Below, piece after piece: positions 18,997 through 25,956 of a stretch of DNA of 64,000 nt. Numbering within the stretch: the stretch's first letter is position 1; each line of letters opens with the position of its first letter. The position numbers and the translations under genes are program-made. A model generated the notes under the pieces. That model worked only from the letters and a program-made list of their open reading frames with translations. It did not search any database and had not been told where the DNA came from. Origin of the DNA: Alphaproteobacteria bacterium (GTDB lineage: Bacteria > Pseudomonadota > Alphaproteobacteria > Rhizobiales > Rhizobiaceae); assembly GCA_018823835.1 (NCBI GenBank), contig JAHJHT010000013.1:868001-932000 (forward strand). Reading direction: 5' to 3'.

Positions 18997-19731
18997 ATGG
19001 GCGCCATGAATCGGACGGTCTTCGACCAGGTCTACACGCGAGTCTGCCACGTGAAGCAGGGCCTTGAGGGCCGGTGCGCCCATATCGACCGCGAGTTTTC
19101 AAAGCGTGGCGTCCCAGTCGACTTCTTCCTCGACCACGACATCCCGGACATTGACCGTGCCGAGTTGGCCGCCGTTCCGATAAGGCCCGGAGAGTATTCA
19201 GTAGCCCTGAAACACGTCGGAATCTGGCGGGCCTTCCTCGATACCGGCAAGCCATATTGCCTGGTCTTCGAGGATGACGTCTTCCTCGCCCCCGATTTCG
19301 TCCACAAGCTCGGCCTTTGCCTGCATGAGTTCGGCGACCCTGCCCGGAGGGCCGCCGTTTATCTCGGCAACGGCTGCAACTTCCACATCCCGGCGAGCGA
19401 CATCGTTCCCGGGCAGCATCTCTACAGATCGAAGACAAGCCGGTGTATGGATTCCTACCTGATCACGCGGCCGGTAGCGCAAGCCCGGCTCGATTGGCTC
19501 GAGCGCAATCCACTGACCCTCCCCATCGATCATCAGGTCAACGTGATGGACGAGGATCTGGGCATCGAAGTGCTCTGGTTCGAGCCAACGATTGTCGAGC
19601 AGGGTTCTGAAAACGGCGCGTTTGCGAGTTCGCTCCGCGACAGCAGTCGCCCCGGCAGGTTCCGCAAACTGATCAGGAGGTGGAAGAAGGCCGTGATGCA
19701 GCTGCGGGGCAAGGGATATACCGAGGCCTAG
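18997..19731 (+). CDS. Glycosyltransferase family 25 protein
   Basis: 244-aa protein resembling GT25 lipooligosaccharide galactosyltransferases (LpsA/LgtB/Lex). Diagnostic features: LKHVGIWRAFLDTG (the S/H..W..A segment), VFEDDVFLAPDF with the EDD motif, YLGNGCNFHIP, and MDSYLITRPVAQARLDWL, ending in a basic C-terminus. It probably adds a sugar to LPS core or another surface glycan in the cytoplasm. No other polysaccharide gene is nearby, and it lies 153 bp downstream of tRNA-Leu, a common site for acquired genes. ATG 19006 (MNRTV) is an alternative start. Confidence 0.85.
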   Translation: MGAMNRTVFDQVYTRVCHVKQGLEGRCAHIDREFSKRGVPVDFFLDHDIPDIDRAELAAVPIRPGEYSVALKHVGIWRAFLDTGKPYCLVFEDDVFLAPDFVHKLGLCLHEFGDPARRAAVYLGNGCNFHIPASDIVPGQHLYRSKTSRCMDSYLITRPVAQARLDWLERNPLTLPIDHQVNVMDEDLGIEVLWFEPTIVEQGSENGAFASSLRDSSRPGRFRKLIRRWKKAVMQLRGKGYTEA

Positions 19732-19850
19732 CCACTCTCAGCTTCCCGTCGCACCACGCGCGTCTCTTGAAACTCCTCAGGCGTAAGGCCGCAAGCCGCA
19801 CGAAAGAACCGGAAGACAACACGATATGTGCCGATGCAGGTCACAATCTG
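19728..19850 (-). pseudogene. Probable C-terminal remnant of an AraC-family regulator
   Basis: The minus frame ending at 19728 encodes FRFFRAACGLTPEEFQETR, which has the shape of the last helix of AraC/XylS regulators (F-x-R-x-F-x-x-x-x-G-x-T-P-x-E-F). Upstream in the same frame the sequence does not resemble the rest of an AraC DNA-binding domain, so if genuine this is a decayed fragment about 40 codons long. It overlaps the GT25 stop by 4 bases. Short motif only, so uncertain. Confidence 0.4.
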
Positions 19851-19999
19851 CCGCTGCAGCTCTCCGCCCGAGGCATGTCGTGACCACGGCGACCGTATGG
19901 GAAACATCAGGAGGGCACCCGACAGAGGTTGGGCGTCCTGGAAAGGGCGGGGGGTGGCCCTATACTGGTGCACGCTATACCCGCACCATCCACCGCCTC

Positions 20000-20581
20000 C
20001 TAGTAAAGCGGCTCCTCGTAGAGCTTCCTGTCGCCGTCCATCAGCGCCTTGATCTGCGGCGTGCCGTCGCTGGCGACCGCGGCCAGGATGCCGAAGGAGC
20101 GCTCGCGCATGTCCGTTTCGATGTCGCGGCCCTCGCCTTCCGGCACGTAGAACCGGTCAATATCGTAGCGGACGCTGAACGAGGCGTCCGGCCCTAGGGA
20201 CCAACCGCCGTCGATCTCTCCCCTGATGTCGACCTGTCCTGGCGGCGCAGCTTCGGCTGAAAGGTGGCCAAGCGTTGCCGACCGCGCACGCCAGAAGCCG
20301 TCATCGTCCTTGCCCAGGCGGACAAACACCGGCCCCTCCTCCGTCACGAATGCGCCCGAGGGCGCATTGTCGAGCAGTTTCACCGGAACATTGCGGATCT
20401 CGTAGCCCAGCCGGACATAGTCGCCGCGCAGCAGGTCGCGCGGATCGACTGGCTCCACCTTGAGGAGAACTTCCTTGCCGTTGCGCAGGATCGCGGCGCG
20501 TCCCGCGATATTCCAGGACAGGAAGCCGATTTGCGCCAAAGCCAGGAGCAGCGCCGCGATGACCAGCCGCTTGCCGTTCAT
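20000..20581 (-). CDS. GDYXXLXY-domain membrane-anchored protein
   Basis: 193 aa. Starts at MNGKRLVIAALLLALAQIGFL, a single N-terminal membrane anchor or signal, followed by a periplasmic domain with the eponymous motif GDYVRLGY near residue 55 and VRYDIDRFYVPEGEG. Function of the family is unknown. Its ATG overlaps the DUF2157 stop by 4 bases (ATGA), so the two are translationally coupled; the pairing of these two domains is widespread and suggests they work together at the membrane. Confidence 0.85.
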   Translation of the reverse strand: MNGKRLVIAALLLALAQIGFLSWNIAGRAAILRNGKEVLLKVEPVDPRDLLRGDYVRLGYEIRNVPVKLLDNAPSGAFVTEEGPVFVRLGKDDDGFWRARSATLGHLSAEAAPPGQVDIRGEIDGGWSLGPDASFSVRYDIDRFYVPEGEGRDIETDMRERSFGILAAVASDGTPQIKALMDGDRKLYEEPLY

Positions 20582-21699
20582 GCCGTCGCTCCTTCCGTCG
20601 CATCGGGCATCTTCATTCGTCTTTCGACCCGGATGATCACAAAGGCCAGAAGTGCCAGGAGAACGCCCGCCGCCAGGAAGAAGCCGGCGGTGCCCAGCAT
20701 GTCCTCGATCAGAACGGCATAGACCATGCACAGTTCGGCGCCGAAGCCGGCATAGGCGAGCCAGCGCAGCCCGCGGCTTTCACGCCCGGCCAGCACGACG
20801 GCGGCGACAATGCCCGCGAGACCGATCGTAGCCGCCAGCGCAAAACCACCGCTTGCTCCGACGCCGTCGGCGAGCTGGAACTGGATCAGGAAGATGCCCG
20901 CCAGGAAGCCGATAAGCGCGTGCACGGGCAGCCGCCTGTCGATCTGCATGACCCTGTCGACGGGTTCGGGTTCGGCCACGGCAAGACCGAAAATGGCGGC
21001 ACAGACCGCCGCCAGCGCGAGCGCGATCAGCATGACATCGTGATCGATGGCCAACATCACGGCGTAGAGCACGATCGACAACAGCAGCAGATGCCGGGCA
21101 GCGGCGCTTTTCGTCCAGTAGGACAAGAGCCACAACACGGGGGCGATGGCGAGGAAGGCGTGCGGGAAGTCGCTCGACCGCCAGAAATCCGAGCCTCGAA
21201 AGAACAGCCAGGCCGCGGCGAGGCCAACGGCTGCCATGGTGAGCGGGCCGGAGCGAAGTGCGGCGGCAGCGACCGCCGTACCGATACACCAGACCAGAAT
21301 CGCTTCGGTTTCGTCGCCGTACAGATGGTACATCTGCCCGATCAGCGCGATCGATCCTCCAAAAGCCGCCGCGGCAACCAGCCAGGCTGCTTCGGCGATC
21401 GCGGCATGGTCGTTCGTCTTCAAGATCGCACCACCGACATAGCCGACGAGAATGATGGCAAAAAGGCCGGCGATCCGACCGAGCCTGGGGATCGCCTCCC
21501 AGTTGGAGGCCACAAAAACCAGGATCGCCGCGCCGAGCAGCAGAGCGGCCATTATTGCCAGGATCGAACCGAAGCTCAGCGAGCGGCGGTCATGCGCATC
21601 GATGTCGCGCCGCAGTGCCTCGGCGACGATCGCGTCGATCAGGCCTGCGTCCAGCCACCGCTCGATATCCTTGCGCACACGCGACGCATAACCAGCCAT
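20578..21699 (-). CDS. DUF2157 multi-pass membrane protein
   Basis: 373-aa inner-membrane protein. The N-terminal cytoplasmic segment (YASRVRKDIERWLDAGLID) and SFGSILAIMAALLLGAAIL are typical of DUF2157; about ten hydrophobic segments follow. I choose ATG 21699 (MAGYAS) rather than the in-frame ATG at 21738, since homologs begin close to it. First gene of a two-gene unit with the GDYXXLXY gene. Function unknown. Confidence 0.88.
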   Translation of the reverse strand: MAGYASRVRKDIERWLDAGLIDAIVAEALRRDIDAHDRRSLSFGSILAIMAALLLGAAILVFVASNWEAIPRLGRIAGLFAIILVGYVGGAILKTNDHAAIAEAAWLVAAAAFGGSIALIGQMYHLYGDETEAILVWCIGTAVAAAALRSGPLTMAAVGLAAAWLFFRGSDFWRSSDFPHAFLAIAPVLWLLSYWTKSAAARHLLLLSIVLYAVMLAIDHDVMLIALALAAVCAAIFGLAVAEPEPVDRVMQIDRRLPVHALIGFLAGIFLIQFQLADGVGASGGFALAATIGLAGIVAAVVLAGRESRGLRWLAYAGFGAELCMVYAVLIEDMLGTAGFFLAAGVLLALLAFVIIRVERRMKMPDATEGATA

Positions 21700-21799
21700 G
21701 GATATTCTCCATTGCGGCCGGCTGCGAAGCCAAGCCATTGACCCGACGGTACTTTATCAGATTCGGCCCTACTGTGACAAAAGCGTGAAAGCGGCCAGA

Positions 21800-21814
21800 T
21801 TGTGCGATGCACAA
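21800..21814. promoter_or_regulatory. Palindrome upstream of the DUF1127 genes
   Basis: TTGTGC-GAT-GCACAA is a perfect 6-bp inverted repeat with a 3-bp spacer, about 112 bp upstream of the first DUF1127 start. It has T-N11-A-like symmetry of the kind bound by LysR-type regulators. In Brucella the LysR regulator VtlR activates small DUF1127 genes, so a related control is conceivable; the identity of the binder is inference. Confidence 0.4.
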
Positions 21815-21852
21815 TTTGCATTGCTGCCATGCAGCATTGGCGATTTAAATGT

Positions 21853-21877
21853 GGAACGCGTTCACCTATCTTCGCTT
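21853..21877 (+). promoter_or_regulatory. Candidate stress-sigma promoter of the DUF1127/sRNA locus
   Basis: GGAAC at 21853-21857 and GCTT at 21874-21877 are separated by 16 bases, resembling the general-stress ECF (EcfG) pattern GGAAC-N16/17-CGTT with an imperfect -10. The start codon is 48 bp downstream. The overlapping CCTATCTT could alternatively serve as an RpoH-like -10. Neither match is perfect. Confidence 0.35.
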
Positions 21878-21925
21878 CATACGAAAAGTCGGAATGATCC
21901 GAAAGAAAGACGAACGAGAAATACG

Positions 21926-22066
21926 ATGAACCTGATCCGCAACTATCGCAACTGGCGCCGCTACCGTGACACGGTCACCGAGCTCAACCGCCTGTCGAAC
22001 CGCGAACTCACCGACCTCGGCATCAGCCGCGGCGAAATCCCTTTCGTCGCCCGCAAGTCGGCCTGA
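21926..22066 (+). CDS. DUF1127 micro-protein, copy 1
   Basis: 46-aa basic protein: MNLIRNYRNWRRYRD at the N-terminus and LNRLSNRELTDLGISRGEI, the hallmark DUF1127 core (L-x-x-L-S-x-R-x-L-x-D-I/L-G-I), ending VARKSA. In Rhodobacter sphaeroides the DUF1127 protein CcaF1 binds RNA and is co-transcribed with CcsR small RNAs; in Brucella and Agrobacterium short DUF1127 proteins influence phosphate, carbon and stress physiology. Here it is the first of two tandem copies upstream of a CCUCCUCCC hairpin array, so an RNA-related role is likely. Confidence 0.93.
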   Translation: MNLIRNYRNWRRYRDTVTELNRLSNRELTDLGISRGEIPFVARKSA

Positions 22067-22114
22067 CCCTTCGGGCCGTCAGCGGTCCGAACCAGAATTT
22101 GAGAGAGAACGACA

Positions 22115-22255
22115 ATGAACCTGATCCGCAACTACCGCAACTGGCGCGCTTATCGCGACACGGTCGATGCACTCGGTCGCCTGTCGAACCGCAGCCTTGA
22201 AGACCTCGGCATCGACCGCAGCGAAATCCGCAAGGTGGCGCGCAAGTCGCTCTGA
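22115..22255 (+). CDS. DUF1127 micro-protein, copy 2
   Basis: 46 aa, same length as copy 1 and 189 bp downstream of it. The first 11 residues are identical (MNLIRNYRNWR) and the rest follows the same pattern (LGRLSNRSLEDLGIDRSEI, VARKSL). The intervening 48 bp hold the ribosome site GAGAGAAC and no terminator. The stop codon is 5 bp from the first unit of the hairpin array, so both proteins and the RNA array probably derive from one transcript. Evidently a tandem duplication that has diverged. Confidence 0.93.
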   Translation: MNLIRNYRNWRAYRDTVDALGRLSNRSLEDLGIDRSEIRKVARKSL

Positions 22256-22260
22256 CGAGC

Positions 22261-22382
22261 AGAGATTTCGGCCGGGTCTACCTCCTCCCAGACCCTGCCG
22301 GATACGGTCGGCTTTCACCTCCTCCCGAAAGCTGGCCACCAAAACGGCGCCCGCCGCACCTCCTCCCGCGGCGGGCGTTGTT
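22261..22382 (+). repeat. Three-hairpin module, copy 1 of a 158-bp tandem duplication
   Basis: Starts at AGAGATTTCG (22261) and carries hairpins 1-3. All three loop motifs recur exactly 158 bp downstream. Residual identity is highest around hairpin 2 (TACGGTCGGCTTTCACC) and hairpin 3. The 36-bp spacer 22383-22418 contains a separate possible stem CTTGCC/GGCAAG. Confidence 0.9.
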
Positions 22383-22418
22383 ACCCCAAAAGGCCTTGCC
22401 CCTTTTCAAACAGGCAAG

Positions 22419-22540
22419 AGAGATTTCGTCAGGACCCACCTCCTCCCGGGAAATGGCGAATACGGTCGGCTTTCACCTCCTCCCGGAAGCTGGCCACAAA
22501 AACGACACCCGCCGGATCTCCTCCCCCGGCGGGTGTTGTC
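22419..22540 (+). repeat. Three-hairpin module, copy 2 of a 158-bp tandem duplication
   Basis: Starts at AGAGATTTCG (22419) and carries hairpins 4-6. Relative to copy 1, hairpin 6 shows two double compensatory changes (C-G to G-C at the loop-closing pair, G-C to A-T seven positions from the outer end) and one G-T to A-T change. Read on the minus strand, hairpin 6 is followed by TTTTTGTG and could also terminate the converging lipoprotein gene. Confidence 0.9.
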
Positions 22541-22575
22541 ATTTCAGGCCCAGGCCATCGCACCAATCCGTGAAA

Positions 22576-23193
22576 TCAGGAATCGAGGGCGCCGCTCGAA
22601 AGATAGCCGCGTGGCTTCCACTCGCTCATCGGAATGACGTCCGGCGCGCCGCCCATCGGTGCGTAATAGGAATCGACCGCCCAGGTAACGCCCTTCGGAT
22701 CGCGGATGACCGCCGTCCAGTGCGGATAGCGGCCGTCGATGAAATGCCCGCGCGAGGCATTCCGCTCCACCTTGTGGTGCTTCAGCATGCCGCGCTTGGC
22801 AAGGTACCTGAGCAACGCCCGCGTGTTGGTCGCCTCGTCGATGCAGTCCATCTGTCCCCGGATGCGCGAGGCACCGAGCTTGGCGCTCGGCTCGTCGCGC
22901 ACGCCGGTCACCTGGTAGGAACGGTCCTCGAAGTAGCGCACCGCGCGCGAAATCGCCTTTCGCTCGGCCGCCGGGCTCGCCTTGCCGCGGGCCATGATTG
23001 CCTTGAACCTGGCGCCATCCCGCGCGCCGAGTTCGAGACTGGTCTTGAAGGTGCAGCCGTAGCCGTGGCAGACGGACAGACGCGCCGGCGCGGCATAGCC
23101 GAGCGTTTCAACCGGGGTCTCCGGGCTCGTGGAGGTGCATCCGGCAAGAATGAGGAGTGCCAGCGTTGCGCCGGCCTGACGGATAAGGCTCAT
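22576..23193 (-). CDS. Lipoprotein with possible transglutaminase-like fold
   Basis: 205-aa protein beginning [19 protein letters not shown], a clear lipoprotein signal with lipobox LAGC. The mature part contains CHGYGC, the segment [17 protein letters not shown] and downstream HFIDG...HWTAVIRD and TWAVDSYY. Cys followed by conserved His and Asp in this order recalls bacterial transglutaminase-like cysteine proteinases, but the resemblance is weak and I call no activity. Start at 23193 is chosen because it yields the signal peptide. It is divergent from trmFO and converges on the sRNA array. Confidence 0.75.
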   Translation of the reverse strand: MSLIRQAGATLALLILAGCTSTSPETPVETLGYAAPARLSVCHGYGCTFKTSLELGARDGARFKAIMARGKASPAAERKAISRAVRYFEDRSYQVTGVRDEPSAKLGASRIRGQMDCIDEATNTRALLRYLAKRGMLKHHKVERNASRGHFIDGRYPHWTAVIRDPKGVTWAVDSYYAPMGGAPDVIPMSEWKPRGYLSSGALDS

Positions 23194-23308
23194 GTGCAAG
23201 TCTAACTCCCGCCCTTTGTGCACCGCAACCCGAGCCGGGTCCGCCACAGGCCGCCATACACCGAAAGCCTCGTTGCATTCGCGCCATGGAGGCCTTATTG
23301 CGGCAGCC

Positions 23309-24718
23309 ATGACCCTCAAACCCATTCATATCATCGGCGGCGGCCTTGCCGGCTCCGAAGCCGCCTGGCAGGCGGCCGAGGCAGGCGTGCCGGTCGTTCT
23401 GCACGAAATGCGCCCCGTGCGCGGTACCGACGCGCACAAGACGGACGGACTGGCCGAACTGGTCTGTTCCAACTCCTTCCGTTCCGACGACGCCCAGAGC
23501 AACGCGGTCGGCCTGCTGCATGCTGAGATGCGCCTTGCCGGCTCCCTCATCATGGCGTCGGGCGACGCCAACCAGGTGCCGGCGGGCGGCGCACTCGCCG
23601 TCGACCGCGACGGGTTCTCCGCCGCGGTGACAGCCCGGCTCGAGGCGCACCCTCTGATCGAGATAGCGCGCGAGGAAGTGACCGGCCTGCCGCCCGAGGA
23701 CTGGGACCAGGCCATCGTCGCCACCGGTCCGCTGACGGCGCCATCGCTCGCCGAGGCAATCGCCGAGGCGACGGGCGCCGACGCGCTCGCCTTCTTCGAT
23801 GCCATCGCCCCGATCATCCATTTCGAGTCCATCGACATGGACACGTGCTGGTTCCAGTCGCGCTACGACAAGGTCGGCCCGGGCGGCACCGGCAAGGACT
23901 ACATCAACTGCCCGATGGACAAGGAGCAGTACGAGGCCTTCATCGCCGCGCTGGTCGAGGGCCAGAAGACCGAGTTCAAGCAGTGGGAAGGCACGCCCTA
24001 TTTCGACGGCTGCCTGCCGATCGAGGTGATGGCCGAGCGCGGACCGGAGACGGCGCGCTGGGGCCCGATGAAGCCGATGGGCCTGACCAACGCGCACAAC
24101 CCTTCCGTCAAGGCGCATGCCGTCGTGCAGCTCCGGCAGGACAATGCGCTCGGCACGCTCTACAACATGGTCGGCTTCCAGACCAAGCTGAAGCATGGCG
24201 AGCAGGTCCGCATCTTCCGCACGATCCCCGGGCTCGAAACCGCCGAGTTCGCACGCCTCGGCGGCCTGCACCGCAACACCTACATCAACTCGCCGACCCT
24301 GCTCGATCCGTCGCTGCAGCTCAAGAACCGCCCCGGCCTGCGCTTTGCCGGCCAGATCACGGGCTGCGAAGGCTATGTCGAGAGCGCCGCCATCGGCCTG
24401 CTCGCCGGGCGTTTCGCCGCGGCCGAGCGACTCGGCCTGGCACCTGCGCTGCCGCCCCTCACCACGGCCTTCGGCGCGCTGCTCAACCACATCACCGGCG
24501 GCCACATCGTCTCGGACGACGAGCCGGGCAAGCGGTCCTTTCAGCCGATGAACGTCAATTTCGGGCTGTTCCCGCCGGTCGAGGTGGTCAAGCCCGAGGG
24601 CAAGCGCCTGCGCGGCAAGGACAAGACGGTCGCCCGCCGCCACGCCATTACGGCGCGCGCCATCGCCGACTGCCGCCAGTGGCTGGGCATCGAGGCGGCG
24701 ACCGAAGCCGCCGAATAG
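23309..24718 (+). CDS. trmFO: tRNA (uracil-54-C5)-methyltransferase, folate/FAD-dependent
   Basis: 469-aa flavoprotein that makes ribothymidine at position 54 of tRNA using methylenetetrahydrofolate. The ATG at 23309 opens directly on the FAD dinucleotide fold ([16 protein letters not shown]), followed by the TrmFO signatures [50 protein letters not shown] and the C-terminal [16 protein letters not shown]. An in-frame ATG at 23192 would add 39 residues ahead of the FAD motif and is rejected. It converges with the phytoene-synthase-like gene, stop to stop. Confidence 0.97.
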   Translation: MTLKPIHIIGGGLAGSEAAWQAAEAGVPVVLHEMRPVRGTDAHKTDGLAELVCSNSFRSDDAQSNAVGLLHAEMRLAGSLIMASGDANQVPAGGALAVDRDGFSAAVTARLEAHPLIEIAREEVTGLPPEDWDQAIVATGPLTAPSLAEAIAEATGADALAFFDAIAPIIHFESIDMDTCWFQSRYDKVGPGGTGKDYINCPMDKEQYEAFIAALVEGQKTEFKQWEGTPYFDGCLPIEVMAERGPETARWGPMKPMGLTNAHNPSVKAHAVVQLRQDNALGTLYNMVGFQTKLKHGEQVRIFRTIPGLETAEFARLGGLHRNTYINSPTLLDPSLQLKNRPGLRFAGQITGCEGYVESAAIGLLAGRFAAAERLGLAPALPPLTTAFGALLNHITGGHIVSDDEPGKRSFQPMNVNFGLFPPVEVVKPEGKRLRGKDKTVARRHAITARAIADCRQWLGIEAATEAAE

Positions 24719-25552
24719 TCAGCGCCAGCCGCGCGTCGCGCGCCTGAAGATCAGCCAGTGTTTCCGGACGGCCGCAATGTCAAGACCATGCGTCAGGACT
24801 TCGGACTCCCGTCCTGACAGCCTGTCGAGATAGGCGCCGGTCAGCGAGAGCGGCAGGAAGGCCGGGCGAAGCGCCTCGGGCAAGGCTGCCGCGCCGGCCT
24901 CGAAGGCCGACAGGTGCTCGCGCGCCAGCGCGCCCATCGCCTGGACGGCGCGCACTTCGGCGTCTCCGCTGTCTTTGACGAAAGCCTCGGGCGACGAGCC
25001 GACTGCCGAAAGAATATCGCGCGGCACGTAGCACTGGTTGCGCGTCCGGTGCAGGGGCATGAGGCGGATCAGCCCGGCGATCGCCTGAGCGCAACCGGCC
25101 CTGCCCGCCAGTTCGGCATGGGCGGGCGCCGCGTCGGCATTGAGAACCATCGCCGCAAGCTGGATCAGCACCGCGGCGGTCTCGCCGCAATAGCCCTCGA
25201 GGTCCTGCCGCGTCGGCATCGGGTCGTCGTAGAGATCGAAGATCCGCGCCTCGAGATAGTTGGCGAAGGCCTGACGCGGCAGGCCGTGATCGCGGATGAC
25301 AGCAGGAAGCACGTCTGCGACGGGATGGCCGGCTGCCGCCTCGGGATTTTCGGCATCGATCAGGTCGCGCCACCATTGCAGGCGGATCTCGCCGGGCAGC
25401 GGCTGCGAAATCCGGTGGCGGATGCCGGCTATCTCGGCGTTGAAAGCGTACAGCGCCTGCAGCGCGCCGCGCTTGTCCTGCGGCGCGTAGAGCGTCGTCA
25501 GGTAGCGGTCGGGGTCTGCGTTGCGCAAGGTCGCGACGGCGGAGGCGTCCAT
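24719..25552 (-). CDS. Squalene/phytoene synthase-family protein (NDUFAF6-like)
   Basis: 277 aa with the all-helical trans-isoprenyl diphosphate synthase fold: LYAPQDKRGALQALYAFNAEI, LQWWRDLID, DLYDDPMP and GYCGETAAVL. The aspartate-rich motifs that bind Mg-diphosphate in true phytoene synthases (DxxxD) are poorly preserved. Human NDUFAF6, a complex I assembly factor, belongs to the same family. Position four bases after the Mth938-like gene, whose family includes the complex I factor NDUFAF3, favours an assembly or membrane role over carotenoid synthesis; no other carotenoid gene is present. Start MDASAV at 25552 fits the operon; the frame open upstream is shadow. Confidence 0.85.
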   Translation of the reverse strand: MDASAVATLRNADPDRYLTTLYAPQDKRGALQALYAFNAEIAGIRHRISQPLPGEIRLQWWRDLIDAENPEAAAGHPVADVLPAVIRDHGLPRQAFANYLEARIFDLYDDPMPTRQDLEGYCGETAAVLIQLAAMVLNADAAPAHAELAGRAGCAQAIAGLIRLMPLHRTRNQCYVPRDILSAVGSSPEAFVKDSGDAEVRAVQAMGALAREHLSAFEAGAAALPEALRPAFLPLSLTGAYLDRLSGRESEVLTHGLDIAAVRKHWLIFRRATRGWR

Positions 25553-25556
25553 GGCG

Positions 25557-25946
25557 TCAGTCAACGGCGACCAGCGCGGCAGCGACGGCACGATCTTCGG
25601 CCAGAAGCACGTTGTAGGTGCGCACCGCGGCTCCGGTCGACATGCCATCGATCGAGATTCCGGCCTGCCGGAAGGCATCGCGCAGCGGCGCCGGCAGCAG
25701 GCCCGGCTCGCGTCCGAGCCCGACCAGCATGATCTGTATGTCGTTGGCTTCGGCGAGCGCCTGGACGAAATCTTCGGGCGTTAGCCGCGAAGGATCTGCC
25801 GGCTGCCAGCCATGCACGCCGGACGGCAGGCAGAGGATCGATCCGCGATGCGACATGTCGGCGAAGCGGAAGCCGCCATTGCCATAGGCATCGACCGGCG
25901 CGCGTCCGGGAAAATGCGCATCCCGGACGATGATTCCACCCGCCAT
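25557..25946 (-). CDS. Mth938-like domain (DUF498, NDUFAF3 family) protein
   Basis: 129 aa, with GIIVRDAHFPGRAPVDAYGN, GFRFADMSHRGSILCLPSG, LVGLGREPGLLP and STGAAVRTYNVLLAEDR, the standard layout of the DUF498 family to which human NDUFAF3 belongs. Biochemistry in bacteria is unknown; a role in respiratory complex or membrane-protein assembly is inferred from the mitochondrial homolog and from location 10 bp after secDF in the same operon. Confidence 0.9.
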   Translation of the reverse strand: MAGGIIVRDAHFPGRAPVDAYGNGGFRFADMSHRGSILCLPSGVHGWQPADPSRLTPEDFVQALAEANDIQIMLVGLGREPGLLPAPLRDAFRQAGISIDGMSTGAAVRTYNVLLAEDRAVAAALVAVD

Positions 25947-25956
25947 CTTCAGGCCG

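Larger units (their letters stand above)
22261..22545 (+). ncRNA. CcsR/'cuckoo'-like sRNA array: six hairpins with CCUCCUCCC loops
   Basis: Six consecutive stem-loops at about 22267-22302, 22306-22337, 22343-22382, 22425-22460, 22464-22495 and 22502-22539. The first five expose the loop A-CCTCCTCCC (motif at 22281, 22318, 22359, 22439, 22476) and the sixth AT-CTCCTCCC (22518). Stem sequences differ while pairing is kept, for example GCTTTC/GAAAGC and GCCCGCCGC/GCGGCGGGC. The loop is complementary to GGAGG-type Shine-Dalgarno sequences. The arrangement downstream of DUF1127 genes matches the RpoH-dependent, RNase E-processed CcsR1-4 of Rhodobacter and the related 'cuckoo' family in other alphaproteobacteria. 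Probably processed from the DUF1127 mRNA into several sRNAs that titrate or block ribosome sites or bind a protein. Confidence 0.85.

Noticed and set aside
22079..22342. Open frames over the hairpin array (22079-22342 minus, 22167-22637 plus)
   Set aside because: They overlap the second DUF1127 gene and the hairpins, and lack domains or coding-like composition; the repeats explain the sequence better.
22261..22545. CRISPR array suggested by repeated 9-mers
   Set aside because: The repeats are 9-nt loop motifs inside different stems with irregular spacing (37, 41, 80, 37, 41/42 bp), no 23-45 bp direct repeats and no cas genes.
24719..25552. Carotenoid phytoene synthase function
   Set aside because: No crtI, crtE or other carotenoid gene is nearby, aspartate-rich motifs are poor, and the operon partners point to a complex I-assembly-like role.
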